Below, piece by piece: positions 12,432-26,300 of a DNA stretch of 64,000 bases. The notes below the pieces were generated by a model. It searched no databases and was not told the DNA's origin. It saw only the letters and a program-made list of their open reading frames with translations. Each line of letters begins with the position of its first letter. Position 1 is the stretch's first letter. Position numbers and translations under genes: made by a program. Source of the DNA: Gossypium raimondii (lineage: Eukaryota > Streptophyta > Magnoliopsida > Malvales > Malvaceae); assembly GCF_025698545.1 (NCBI RefSeq), contig NC_068569.1, forward strand, positions 6,076,001 to 6,140,000, in the 5' to 3' direction.

Positions 12432-12918
12432 ATGAGTGGTTTGTTGAAAGAAGCTTTGAAGTCGCTCTGTGGGGTGACTCAGTGGTCTTATGCTGTCTTT
12501 TGGAAAATCGGCTGCCGGAATACTAAGTAAGTTTTCCTTCTTTCTTGTCTTTTTTTTTTCTCTTGGGTCTGTTTGGTTGTGGAGAAAAATGAAGGAAAAA
12601 GAAGAGAAAGTTGGTATTTTTCTATAATGCTGTGCATGTTTTTGCTTTGGCCTATTGCTCTAATACTTATGTGAAGTTTTACTTAATCTGACTCGTGCCT
12701 GTATCTTTATTCTGAGCTTTTTAAACCAATTGTAAAGTACTTTCTTTTTTCTCATGATGGGTTAAAAAAAACTGAACTTTTTCTTAACGATTTTCTTGGC
12801 AACCAAACAGATGAAATCCAGCATAGATGAAAATCTTATCTTGGGGTAGTACTTTTGGTCTTGAGGTGCTAAACTTGTTTTTAGACATGTTAAAGTTTGG
12901 TTGGTTCCACTCATCTTG

Positions 12919-12957
<39 letters not shown>

Positions 12958-15900
12958 TTCGTAATCTGAAGCTGCTTTTTTGTTTTTGGAACTTCATGCT
13001 TTGGATCTTTCTGTTTTGTCGTAAAGAATCTTAATGAAAAAGTAGATTTGTAATTAAGTTTGGCAAGATCACAAGAAACCCTTTTTTATTGGACCTGTAT
13101 ATTGCTGAAAATTCCAATGATTCAATATTTTGCTATCATTCGTTTGGATTCTGTGGCCATATTTTTACCTGTTTCAAATATGGCAAAATTTCTATTTCTA
13201 ATAGTGCCTGACTATAATCTCCATTAGTTGCTTTTTTTTGTCATGGTCTGTTTGGCTTCTGGAGAAAATTTAGTGAGAAAAAAAACAATGCTAGAAACTT
13301 ACTTATTTCCCCCAATAGGACGAGATTTATCGGAAATTAATGAACTATCTGCATTTATTTTCTTTTGTCATCTCCTTTGAATATCAACAGCCGAAAGCAT
13401 GGTGTGGGGTTTATGGTTTAACTTTTGGCATTATTTGCCTAATGGAGTGTCTGTATTAAGAGTTTAATGATGATTGTGTATTTTACACTTTTGCAGGTTA
13501 CTAATTTGGGAGGAATATTATTATGAATCTACACTGTCAGGACTTCAGAACCCTGAATTGCGAGAGTGGGGCGAATGCTGTGGTTCAGACACTTCCTCTC
13601 AGCTTGGTTGCCAACCATGGGACAAAGTTGGTTTGCTGATTAGCAAAATGATGAATAATCGCATTGTTATAGTCGGCCAAGGGTACACGTCTCTCCATTT
13701 TCCAGTTTGCAGATTAATATATTATATTAAAGTCAATTTCCTTTTATGCAATTATGTGAGGCACTTTTTACTGTTGTTTTTCAGGTTAGTCGGCCGAGCT
13801 GCATTTACCGGCAATCATCAGTGGATTCTTGCAAACAGTTACATGACAGATTCTCAACCCCCAGAGGTACTACAAATTTAGCCTCTGAAAAATGGCCACA
13901 ACAGAAAGTTCTATCTTGATTAAGAAGAAATGAGGATTGTTGCCTTATGTGACGACTGCATGATTCTGCATGTACTAGTTTAATGAACATCCTAGTTAAC
14001 ATATGCACCAAATATTAAACCTGACAAACTTTGCATAACTTAAAGTTTTGTGGATGCTTCTAGGTTCTAAATGAGTTGCATCTCCAGTTTTCTGCCGGCA
14101 TGCAGGTTGATAACTTCTGCTCTTGCTTGTTATTTGCTTATTATCTCCTTGCTTCATTATTGAACTTTTTTCCGTTGCAGACCGTTGCAGTTATTCCTGT
14201 TTTTCCTCATGGTGTTCTTCAGCTTGGGTCTTCCACAACTGTACGTACTAATCTATGTTTGATTTTATTAAGCCAAAAATATGTTAGCCGCCTTTAAGTT
14301 TAAGTAATTTTACCTGCCCTTCCAGATTATCGAGAATATGGGATTTGTGAACGACATAAAGAGCTTAATTCTGTGTTTCGGATGCATCCCTGGATCTCTT
14401 TTCTCCGACAGTTGTGGAACAAGTGAATGTGTTGAGAATAATGGGATCCCTATTTCTTTGGAAAAGCCCGTTTCAATGGATTCAGCTGGAATTTATTGGT
14501 CAACGAATTCCTCGATTTTAGTTACTGAAGGCTGCAACCGACAGAGCAATTCATCTCAGGCTTCGGGGATTGTTGGTGAATCATCCTTCCCCACAAAACA
14601 GATTCAAGAAAACCAGACTTTGTGGCTGAACCCTCATGTTTCTTTTTGCAACTCGCAGTCCGAGTTCAATTGTCAGCCTGTAATTGGTCAATCAGCTGCC
14701 AGTTATAGCAACTTAAAATCAATGGAGAAACTGATTGTGTCGGATACTGGTCTGCAAAATCATGTTACCAACAGCACTAGTACATCAAATAGTCAAAATA
14801 AACCAAAACCAATCCCGGACATTGTCCCAAGCTTGGAGAAAGTAGAAGATGTTACTTTATCCATCCCGGCCAATCAATTATCTAGCATTGCCATGTTTTC
14901 AGGAGTTTCTAATCAGGGGCATGATTCTGAGGATTCTAAGTGTAGTCGAGCTGATGTGGTTTCGAACAAAGAAAGTAAGGATAATGGTTTGTTTCAAGCA
15001 CCTAATATTTCATTGCTTCCCTTTGATGATGGCTTAACTTTTAGCGAGCAACTCCCAATTAAAAGTTTCAGTACAAGATCACCGAATTCTAAGTACGAAG
15101 ATGCATGTATCAAGCCGCCATCAGGGGATGACTTGTTTGATGTGTTGGGGGCTGATTTAAAGAGTAAACTACTCGATGGGAAATTGAATAATGCGCTTTC
15201 TCAGGGACCAGATTCTAAGATGCAAAATTTAGAAAAGGATACTTGGGTGTTTAGGGATATGCACAATTTGTATTCTGATACTTTTACAGCTAACGAAGGG
15301 ATAACAGACCGGGGCACTCATTCTTCGGTGGTTACGGATCATCTTTTGGATGCTGTGGTTTCTAGTGCACAATCCACTGCAAGGCAGATATTAGATGATG
15401 ATGAGTCGTGCAGGACAACATTGACTAATTTTAGTAACTCAGTGCAATTCAGTTCTCCAACCTTTGGCCGGGTTAATATTTTCAATCAAGTGGAAAGGGA
15501 GTTACATGGCGGCCTTCCTAAGTCGTCGTTAAAAGGGGGAACTCCTCCATCCGGTTCTTTTCGATCTGGCTGTAGCAAGGATGATGCTGGGACTTGTTCT
15601 CAAACTACTTCTCTTTATGGGTCTCAAATCAGTTCATTGGTTGAGCTGGGTCATACTACAAGGCACAATAGCAGTCTCTCGACCGCATATTCAAAGAGGA
15701 ATGATGAAACAAGCAAACCGAATCGCAAAAGGCTAAAACCTGGAGAAAACCCTAGACCGAGGCCCAAAGATCGGCAGATGATACAAGATCGAGTGAAAGA
15801 GTTGAGAGAAATTGTACCGAATGGAGCCAAAGTAGTGCATCTTTAAACTATTGACATACCTACATCCTTCTTTAATATGCTTTAGTGTAGTAAACAATTT

Positions 15901-16995
15901 TGTTAATGACCTCCCTTTAATGTGATTTAACAGTGTAGCATAGATGCTTTGCTAGAAAAGACAATCAAGCACATGCTTTTCATGCAAAGTGTAACAAAGC
16001 ATGCAGACAAGCTAAAACACATGGGCGAGTCTAAGGTATGGATTTTATCTTTGCTTGTAGCCTAGTTTCTCTATTATCCAAGCCTTTAAGTAGTCAATAG
16101 ATCAAGTTCGATTGCTTATGGCAAAAGTCGAAATATTAGCAAAACTTGTTTGACCATTTATCCAAAGCAAGTGTTGAGTAGAATAGATATCACAGTGACA
16201 TTTTGCACAAATGTTTGACCATAATCGGTTTAATGCTAAGATGTTACTCTTGTTTGAGTTCGCAGATTAAGGAGAACTTCAAGGGAGGAACAACATGGGC
16301 ATTTGAGGTCGGGTCACGATCAATGATCTGCCCTATTATAGTTGAGGATCTGAATCCACCTCGTCAAATGCTTGTGGAGGTAGCAAGTCTTATACTTGTA
16401 TCTGAAGTTGACTTACACATGATGTACCTTTTCTTGCTCCATCCACGTGACTGCATTTATGTCCTGTGACAGATGCTTTGTGAGGAACAGGGTTTCTTTC
16501 TGGAAATAGCGGACTTAATCCGGGGAATGGGATTGACCATCTTGAAGGGAGTTATGGAAACTAGGAATGACAAGATATGGGCGCGTTTTGCGGTGGAGGT
16601 ATCCAAAAGCTACTGAATTTTAGGCATTAGTTGAAAATCTTATTCTATAGTTTAAGTTCATGCATTTGCCGTCCATCAGGAAAGAAAACAATGCATTTAG
16701 AGTTTAGTCTGTACGCGCACCAATAATGAAGAATTTTGATGTGTATTTTCTTCATAATGATTTGTTTCCACTTTGCAGTAAGATATTTCTTTAAAATAGA
16801 TAGTTTGGTGTGCAGGCAAACAGGGATGTTACGAGGGTGGAGATATTTATGTCGCTTGTTCGCCTTTTGGAGCAAACGGTAAAGGGCAGTGCATCATTGG
16901 CCAATGGTTTGGATGGCAACAATATGATGGTTCAGCAATCATTTCCCCAAGCTGCCTCTATACCTGCAACCGGAACAGCCAGTAGCTTACAGTGA
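12432..16995 (+). CDS. LHW-like atypical bHLH transcription factor (LONESOME HIGHWAY / EMB1444 group)
   Basis: Ten exons give 830 residues: 12432-12526, 13497-13682, 13785-13866, 14064-14105, 14181-14240, 14326-15831, 15934-16035, 16266-16379, 16473-16598, 16816-16995, all GT-AG with matching phases. The start MSGLLKEALKSLCGVTQWSY is the family N-terminus, opening the bHLH-MYC_N/GAF-like domain (about 1-170). A long Ser/Asn-rich middle is encoded by the large sixth exon. The bHLH (about 620-690) has the family's RPKDRQMIQDRVKELREIVP stretch, lacking the usual His-Glu-Arg DNA contacts, followed by CSIDALLEKTIKHMLF. The C-terminal ACT-like part (about 700-800) contains LKGVMETRNDKIWARFAVEA. LHW proteins act in the nucleus as heterodimers with TMO5-type bHLHs to drive vascular cell divisions. 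Which LHW-like paralogue this is cannot be settled here. Control by the leader uORF is likely. Confidence 0.93.
12921..12955. repeat. (AT)n microsatellite in intron 1 of the LHW-like gene
   Basis: About 17 uninterrupted AT units lie inside the first intron. Length polymorphism between accessions is to be expected. No effect on splicing is evident, since it is far from both splice sites. Confidence 0.9.
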
Positions 16996-17138
16996 ACCAG
17001 CTTATTGGGTGGTTTTCGGGTTTAGATATGTTGAGAGCGAGCCCTAGCTTTGCTCGCCATGACTAACATACAGTTTGTAGATTTCGGTGGTTCCAAGCTG
17101 ACCCTTTTAATGTTTCATCTCCGGCTTGACCGACCACT

Positions 17139-17151
17139 GGGGGGGGGGGGG
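17139..17151 (+). repeat. 13-base G run in the LHW-like 3' UTR
   Basis: Thirteen consecutive G bases lie about 145 nt after the stop codon. It is the longest G run noticed in the window. Such runs are prone to slippage in replication and sequencing, so the exact length may be unreliable. Confidence 0.85.
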
Positions 17152-17489
17152 TAGATTCATTCATGGAGTGAAATTTTTCTTAAAACAACTTTTATATGAC
17201 ACTGTTTTTGAACATGGAGGGTTTTCTTTAAATGTTTTATAACTTGCGACAGTACTGAAATTCTTACTTTCTGCTAATCTTATGTAATTTGCTGCATTAT
17301 CCTTGCTGTTTAATGGCATTGTATGCTGGCCCCTGACCTTCAGTGTGAATTTGATATGAATATATCGGCTCTTCTAGTATCAACTGTAAATTATCACCCA
17401 AGCATTTTGACTTTGCCAACAAATTCAAGCGCCACCAAGAAAGTAAAATCACGTCATAAACTTTTTTATTATTATACACTCAACCCTAT

Positions 17490-20400
17490 ACAATAACATC
17501 TCTTATTCAGTTTAATTTTAATTAAATTATTTAAAACAAACATTGAAACTTACTTAGGGATTATTGTAATAAATTATATAAAATATTAAATGAATCAAAA
17601 TATGACACAAAACATCACTTAAAAAATATTGCAATTGTGTATTCTAAATTAAATATTATTTAATTCCAGTTGTTTGAATGAACCCTACTCTGTTTTTTCC
17701 TGTTTCTTTTGAATAGTAGTGTATTATTATTATTTTAGTAAAATAAATGGTTGTCTTTTGCAAATGAGTTTTTTTGTTTCACTCTAAAGTAATTCTTGAG
17801 GGAACACAATTATTTAGTCTCTTTTTTTTTAAAAAAAAGAATAAAAAATTAAAAGGAAAAATCATTTTAAAAAAGAGAGAGTTATAATTGTTGAAGAATA
17901 GCATGTGGAAGTGAGTCCAGCCAATAGCGAAACAGTTTTATTTTTAGGCAAATTGGACCACTCAACCCACGTTTATAATATCGCACACAATCTTTAACAG
18001 CAACATGCTTCCCTTTGGGTTTTAGCCTTTTAAGGCTGCCTGTCCTCACTTTCTCTGTCAATGCCCTCTACTCCCCAAACAAAATCTCTTATTATTATTT
18101 ATTTATTTATACTATTATTAGAGTTTACCATTGATAACTGCAACTAAAACTAGTAACAGATTACATGCCTGTTAATATAAAAATCAAAGTAAATTGGTGT
18201 TGTTTATTAAAAATTTTATTTGGCATAGTTAATAGAATAATCGACATGGTATGTCACATATACCTAATACTAACGTATAGAGACTAATTTTTAATAATAG
18301 AAATCGATGAAAATTTTGACAGAAAGATGTAAAAAATTAATTATCCATTTTTTTAATAGAAAAATAAAATGCAATTTAGAGAGTAGAAAACCTTCAAACT
18401 CTAATAGTTGGGATGTTTGTTGAAGAGACGACCCTACTACCAATAATTTGTTTAGGGGTAAGTTTTGGTACATTGATGAGGAGAAGTAAATATTATATTA
18501 ACCATTGGCTTCTTTTTGGGGGTATTTTCCCTTGCTTTTAGGCAAGCCTTTTGTTTCCCCCAATGGCAGTGGTGTGGTTAGGGTATCCAAGAGATTAATT
18601 CCCCACTTAGATCCTTTCCTTTTTTGCCTTTTTCTCTTCTACTGTTTTATTACCAGCAATAATTCCATTTCTTAAATTTAATTATGTTGCTGTTGGTGAC
18701 ATATCCCAATTTCATATGATCTGTGGGACTAACAATAGGATTAGACCTCAACTGAAACTTATGCATTGTATTAACCTCTTTTTAGATTCTCTTTCATTCA
18801 TAACAAAATCTTCCCTGTCTCTCCAATAGTGCCAAACAAGAGTTTCACTTTACAATCAATTACTCTCATAACCATCATTACACGAATCAAATAGAAATGT
18901 GGATTTTGAAATCATAGTTAAATTTGTTCCCTTTAAAATGACACTTACTAATAAATCTCAACTCCAAGAAGACATTTCAATGGTTAAATTTGTAAATTGG
19001 AAATTTTCAGATAAAATATCCAATATCCTATCTTCTTAAAAATAATATGATACCAATATAACATCTTTTATAAATATATTAAAGTCATATAGTAAATACT
19101 GCATTGTATTTACATTCATTATAATAAATTTACATTCTCGGATGAATTTTTTAAATTTTAAAATGTTTATAATTTCTTTTTTGTTCTTTGCTAGTAGATT
19201 TTAAATATATATATATATATATATATATTCATTTTTTGAACATTTAAAACAAATATATTTAAACCTTAAACACATAAATGTTCCATATAGCCAACATAAT
19301 GCGAGTAATTTTCTTTTACAGCAGAAAATCCCTAATGTATCAAATTTTCAATCACGAGATAATAAGCATCCAACAACAATAATTTCAAAATTAAAATATT
19401 AAATTTTAATCAATTCTAATTTATTGGAGGATTTGTATTAATTAACCTCTAAAATTATTATCCAAACACTATGTTATGAATTTAATACAAAATCAACAAT
19501 CCAAAATCATTCAATAAAAAAACTAAATTTTATATAAAATCCTAATCTATTGTAACAAAAGTCATAATCCTAATTTTCAATAAATCATGAAAAGAAAAGA
19601 AAGAGTTGTTACCAAAATGGGAGACCAACATGAAAATATTGAACGATTAAACATTTATCTTGTAAAAATTCTAGAGAGTAAGAGAATAAAAAATTAGACA
19701 AAAATGAAAAGTTTTAAACGAAAATAAAAAAAGGAGGTTTTTGAATTTCTGGGAGATCATTTATTTTATATAAAATATTTTTTCAAAAATTTGGTGGGAT
19801 CAATTTTTTCTAAATTAATATAACAATTATATAATAAAATAAGTACTATATTTTTGGGTTCAATTGATCCACAACCTTCAACATGATTTTACTATGATAA
19901 TCAAGTATTCACCACCTACAAGTATAATCGTGACTAATCTTCTCATCGTTCTTCAAAAAGTAAACAAGTAACTATAAAATAAATTTTATTTTCATGAGCG
20001 AAAATAATTTATATTTACAATATCACATTTAATTTTGACCCAATCATTTGTATTATTTAAATGCTCGCAAATCGCAATTAGTTGCTCACTTAATAAGACA
20101 ACTAGCGAAGTAAAAATCAATAAATCAACTGAACAAAGACAGCTAAATACGTTCATTAGTTTTGGTGTACAAATCATTATTGGCAATGAAGTATAGTACT
20201 TAGCTCCTCTTTTGTTTATAGCTAAGTTAATAATAAAATGGGATCATAGCAAGAATAAAGACAACCACTTTATTAGGGAGCAAAAGTTTGTTCACTATAA
20301 TTGGAGTCCTTTATGAAAGACAATTCGTATAGTAATTTTGTAACATAATTCAGAAATAATATGTTACTTGATTCATATATATTTATAGGAAATTAAATGA

Positions 20401-20780
20401 GAAGAGCTTTTAACAAACAATTATAACAATTTGATTTCTATTTATTTATTTACGTTGGATAATTAAGCTAATCAATTATTATGAACAAGTTTATTTTATT
20501 TAGTTTAAAATAAACTAATTTGTGAATCGTTTAAAATTTATTTAATAAACCATTTGGGACCCTATTTATTTTATTATAATATAATTAATATTTTTATAAA
20601 AAATCATATTTATCTTTAAAATTAAAGATTATATTTAAAAAATATTTTTTTAAAGTAGTGTTTTAGTGGGAGTTTTTAAAAAAAGGAAGGTTATAATAAA
20701 TTTTTAAAATATATAAATACTTTCCAAGCAATGTTTATTAATTTTTAAAATGACTTTTTAGATTTTTTTTCCAATTAAAT
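17490..20780. other. AT-rich intergenic DNA, no gene seen
   Basis: No supportable gene, tRNA or inverted repeat with clear ends. It includes an (AT)n tract at about 19,205-19,229. Short open frames at 17297-17479, 18291-18473 and 19992-20186 (minus) are not protein-like. Confidence 0.5.
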
Positions 20781-20781
20781 A

Positions 20782-21044
20782 TTAGTATAAGATTGAATCA
20801 GAATTCAAAAGAAAACATATGTATCGTCCACACACAGTCGCCAAAAAGAAAAGAAAGGTGGTGGGGTCAGACGGGAAAGACACGACCCAAGATGTATGCG
20901 TCATTTCCCGTAGCACATGTGCGCATGTTAGCGAAGAGCAAGGTGGGGAATAATCCAGACCTGGCAGGAGCGGAGCGTGGGAGACAAACTGGGCCAATGG
21001 CAAGGCGCCATCTAAGACATCCATGTCAGAATTATTTAACATAG
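20782..21044. other. GC-richer patch open on both strands, function unknown
   Basis: Within AT-rich surroundings a 260-bp patch is open on both strands at once (plus 20793-21044, 83 codons; minus 20782-21042, 86 codons). Neither translation shows a domain, signal peptide or family likeness. It lies about 2.3 kb upstream of the NEK gene and could be an exon of something unrecognised, a non-coding transcript or a regulatory patch. Nothing in the sequence decides. Confidence 0.25.
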
Positions 21045-22059
21045 GAAGGAAATTTATTCTTCTAAGAACCGGTGCATGTTAGTACTGTTACAAAGAGGGA
21101 GGGGAAAAGCTGCATCCTGCTCAAACAAAACAACGCTCCATCTTTCCATAATGATATATAACATTAAAAGCTTACCATTATTCTTTTATTTATTTAAAAT
21201 AAGGTTTTGCAAGTCACTCTTATCTCCTGCTAATCATTGCTTTGGATTTCTCAACTATTTTGGATGATGTAACTTTTTGCTGTTATTTTTTAATTAAATG
21301 ATTTTTATATTTATTTTAAGATTAATTATTTAAGTTCAGGATAATTTTTATAGTGTAAACATAAATGTAATATGATAAACTTTATTAATTAAATTTATGG
21401 TCTTCATGCATTGTTTATCATCAATTTGATAATACGATATTATGGGATAACCATTATAGTAACAACTTTTAAAATGAGAATAATGAAAATTAAAATAATT
21501 TTAATCATTAGATAAAAATAAATAATTTTAAAGTTTAGATTTTGTATTTATATCGTATTAAAATAAAACCAGCAATATTCAATCTTTCCTTCATTTCACC
21601 ATGTAGTCGAAGTCTTAGGATAAATTTTTTATAATCTTTACTTTTATATATATTTAAAAAATTAAAATGAAAAGTAAAAGATTAGGGTTATTAAGATGAA
21701 TCAATTTAAGTATTAGGTGTTTATTTTAAATCATTTATTTAAAAATAAAATTAAATTCATTTTAATTCTCACTATTCACATTTTTAAAGTTCCCACTATT
21801 ATCTGTTATGAGCCATATAAATTATATATCCATAAAAAACAATGAAACTGAATACAAATAATTTTAAAAACGTAAACGTCATTTTTCTTGCTTTAAGAAA
21901 TCCCAACAATTTCTTTTTTTCAATTTTGTCTGTAAGGAAAAAAAGAAGAAGCCGAAAACATTAAAACTTTGTGCACTGCCAACTACATTAATTGCTCCCG
22001 CCTCCCATTAAAATCCACTAAAAATATAATATTAAGCACAACAGAAAATGTTATTCTAT
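21045..22059. other. AT-rich intergenic DNA, no gene seen
   Basis: No gene, RNA or structured repeat is supported in this stretch. Confidence 0.5.
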
Positions 22060-22905
22060 GGGTAAATTCCACGAATAATTACTCAACTATAAAAAATTTT
22101 TATTTTAGGCATACAAAATGAGAAAATTTCAATTCAAGTATCCACGTTACATAGTCATTTTAGTCACTCCCATTAAAATCACAAACGACAAGTTGACATA
22201 GAAATTAAAAAAATCGATATAGTTTAGACCTCAAATTTTACAAATTATATCAATTTAGTCATGATTTTAAAAGTTTAACTCTCAAAATTTATAAATATTT
22301 TCAATTTGATTCTAATTCTAAAAAATTGAAAGAAATGTATAAAAGTACATAAATATTTTTTTAAAAATATAATAATAAATTAATATTAATATTAAATAAA
22401 ACAAAAAAAACTCTTCCCCACTCCTCGCCACATGACTTTGAGGGTGAAGACCTTTCGCTACGAAGATTGATGAATGTATTGAGAAAGCAATAGCTGTGTG
22501 TGGAGGGACCGGGGTGGGGGAGAGGGATGGGATTGGGGAGTTTTTTTTTTTTTTTAAATATTTATATACTTATTAAAATTTAAATTTATTATTATATTTT
22601 TTGAAAGTATTTATGTATTTATATATATTTTTTGAATTTTTAAAATTAAGATCAAATTGAAAATATTTATAAATTTTGAGAGTTAATTTTTAAAATTATG
22701 ATTAAATTGATATAATATGTAAAAATAAGGATTAAAATTATTATCATATCAAAAATTTTAACTGTCACGTTAACTTGATGATTATGATTCTAATGGAATG
22801 ACTAAAATAGCTGAATTATGTAACTAGGTACTTAAATTATAAAATTTTTATTTTAAAGTGCCTAAAAAAACATAATTGGATGGGTATATGTATAGTTTAT
22901 CTTAT
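22060..22905. mobile_element. Long fold-back (hairpin) element
   Basis: The two halves are inverted copies over about 370 bp each. Left words such as TTTTTATTTTAGGCA, ATTTTAGTCACTCCCATTA, GACAAGTTGAC and CTCAAAATTTATAAATATTTT occur reverse-complemented in matching order on the right. A 100-150-bp GC-richer loop (about 22,410-22,540) itself starts and ends with inverted CTCTTCCCC / GGGGAGT words. No coding region. Ends are approximate and the target duplication is not certain. This is a non-autonomous DNA element that would fold into a long hairpin if transcribed. Confidence 0.6.
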
Positions 22906-23334
22906 TTTTATTTAGGTTAGGTATATTACAACACTTTAATGTTTATTAAATTCAAAGGATTCCAAATCAATCCCATAAGCTCCACCTCTCAGCCCACTTT
23001 CCCAAAATAAATAATTAACTAATGAGAGAGTTAATTAAGCTGTTCCTTTGGTTAACTATCTTGCTTAGTTACTTAACCGCCTTTCTCTTACTCTACAAAA
23101 TTCCTAACTGAAAAAAACAGCTTCAAATTTGTTCTCCTCTTGTTTCCTGCTATAGAATAGAAGTGAAGTGAAGGAGAAAGCTTCAGAGAACTAAATAGCA
23201 CTGGAAAATGGAGGAGAAGATTTCGATGTCTTTGAAGAATCATGATTTTCGTTTCTTTATTTCGTCTTGATTGCTCTTTTTGTTTGTTATTTTGATTTGG
23301 AAAAAGAAAAAGAAAAAGTAAAGAGTTAAAAGCA

Positions 23335-26300
23335 ATGGAGTCTCGAATGGATCATTACGAGATCATGGAACAGATCGGCCGTGGTGCTTTCGGCGCTGCC
23401 ATTCTCGTTCACCACAAATCCGAGAATAAGAAGTAATTTTCTAATTTCTCACTTTCTGGATTTTTAATAATGCGTTAAATTTTGTTTTTCTATAATTTCC
23501 AGGTATGTACTGAAGAAGATCAGATTGGCGCGGCAAACGGAGCGTTGCAGGAGATCGGCACATCAAGAAGTTAGTTTAATTTGTTTAACTAATTCAATCT
23601 GTAATGTTAGAAAGTTTACGTTTTCCAGTTTATAACTTTGTTTGACTTTTGTGGAATGTAGATGGCACTTATATCACGAGTCCAGCATCCTTACATTGTT
23701 GAATTTAAGGAAGCTTGGGTTGAGAAAGTAAGATACGATCATAGGATACTACTTTTTTTGTTAGGAATCTCGAGTCAAAATCTACTTTTACTTAATAGTT
23801 TTTTTAATTTGTGACTGGCCTTTTTATGTTGATTTTGAGTTTTTTTACTGTAATGCAGGGTTGCTATGTTTGCATTGTTACTGGATACTGTGAAGGTGGA
23901 GATATGTGAGTTTCCTAGCTTGTATGGTGAACTTTGGTTCAGAGCTTTTTGTTCTTCAACATCAGCAATTTTTGAAATGTGTCAATATTGTTCCTTTTGT
24001 TGTTCCTTTTTAACAGTGCTGAATTGATGAAAAAATCTAATGGGGTCTATTTCCCCGAGGAGGTAATCTAATGCCTTGTTGATTTTACAAAGTTATTTTC
24101 TTCGTGAGTTATGACTTGCAAGTTAACACCCATGACTGTAAACGTTGTGCAGAAACTCTGCAAGTGGTTTGCGCAGCTTCTTCTGGCTGTTGAATATCTG
24201 CATTCAAATTTTGTTTTGCATCGCGACCTAAAGGTATTGTTTTAAATTTAGACTAGCCTTTCTGGTATCATAATGATGTATGGGCTGACTTTGGCACTAT
24301 ATTTTTCAGTGTTCCAATATTTTTCTTACCAAAGATCAAGATGTCCGCCTTGGTGAGTTCGTCTTTTCCCTTTCCTTATTGTTTTTTACAGGTTCCTTCT
24401 CCCACATTTCATCCTTGAGCTATATTAGATATCCTACATAATTTCATATTGTTATCAACAATTTTATCCCTGGTCTGTACTGGTTTAGGGGATTTTGGAC
24501 TTGCCAAGACTCTGAAGGCAGATGATTTGGCTTCCTCGGTATGTACCATGTAATAAAATAAATTTTTTATATGCTTTTTGTTTTTAATCTTTTTCATCCA
24601 TCTCCAAGGATGGAACAGATTTTTGGGTTCATTTTTCTATATTAAGCATTTAAGCTTATGCTGCTAAGCCTAAAAGTAGAGCTTTGTTAATACTTGTTTT
24701 CTGTTTGCTGATACCTCAATTTTCCCATACGTTCTATAGCAAAAATCTTGCATCGAACCATGGTACTAATAAACTATCTAATTCATAAAATGCTCCAATT
24801 GTTGAGGAACTGATAGAATCGGAAATTAATATAATTCGGTGTGCCACAGCTTGCAAGATGATCATTATAATCAGAACAACCAAATGAACATAGATAATCA
24901 CTTTTTTCTTCAAGGGAAGAATTAAAATGAAAAAAAATTGATTATTCTTTTTAGCTTATATTACAATTTAAGGGGAGGAGATGTCAATATTAAGTCTCAA
25001 ACTTTGGATCTTAAGGTGCTAACTCAGAGTTTCAATCACTTGCTTTTTAGAGTTATTAAAAAATAAAAAATTACAAAAAAATCAATTGTTAATTCTGGGA
25101 TTGATGTTTCAGTTGCTGAAAAATTGAGAATACATGCATGTATGCAACTTCCAGTTACCAAGCTTATATCTGACGGTTGGATAGATGTACTTTTGAATGG
25201 CAAGTATTATTATTATTATTGATAGTGGGTTGGGGAGGAATGTCTAGGGTTTGATATCACTACATCGATAGCTTAGATGACATCACCTTGCATTAGTAGT
25301 TTAACATAAAAAAAAGAAGCTAAAAACTGCAAAAGGATATGCCATATTAGTAAGTGTACGAAGATGAACAGTATCTTTAGAGTTAGATTTGTACTCCTCA
25401 ACCCCCAATACCTGATACTCGGAACGTTTGGACAAAAGCCAGTGGGAAGGAGGGGGTTGAAACTTGCATCTTCAACCTCCAATTGTGGGGGGCTTGACAA
25501 TGACCACTAGTCTACAACCAGGCGTACTTAAGCCCTTTTATTGACGACCAACCATACTTGGACCATTTTCAGTGAAGACAAAATTTATATACCTTTGATA
25601 TCATTTTTTTTCATTTGTTTATTTATTTTTCCTTATATAAGAATATGCTAATTATTTGTAGTTTCAGTGCAATTTAATAGTTGTTTTATACATGGCTCAG
25701 GTAGTTGGAACTCCCTATTACATGTGTCCTGAACTGCTCGCAGATATTCCTTATGGTTTCAAGTCTGATATTTGGTCTCTGGGTATGTCTTTTCCTAATT
25801 ATGTGTTTGACATGGGTAAATCTTTTTCTTTTTTAACCGCTTCTTGTTGAACAGGGTGCTGTATGTATGAGATGGCTGCTCATCGCCCTGCTTTTAAAGC
25901 ATTTGTAAGAGTTCTCACATTTCTTTTGGTCGAATCTGTTTCTTGTATTCTGGAATGGGTTTACATTAACCCTTCTTTTAGGTGTAATTATATCCATTTT
26001 GGCAAGTAGCGTGTATTTCATTTGATATTATATTAAAACAAGAAAACTCTAAGAGTTCTAGTTTCTCCCTTTTATCTTGTTGTGGAATATTCACCATTAA
26101 CAAATGTAGCAAAACTTTGTATCTGTTGTTTATCTTAATTAGGAACAAGCAGTAATCCTGTTCTAGGTTCATAACAGTTTCCAGGAATTAGTCAAAAAAA
26201 AAAAACAGTTTTCATGAATTCAATGCTCGTCTCTTTTAAACAGTGCTTTAAAGTGCTTATGGTTGTCTGCTTGACTGGTTTAAAGTAATGTCCTTCTCTC

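Noticed and set aside
13474-14297. Several 60-135-codon frames over exons 2-5 of the LHW-like gene
   Set aside because: They run through introns; the spliced reading with GT-AG sites accounts for the conserved parts.
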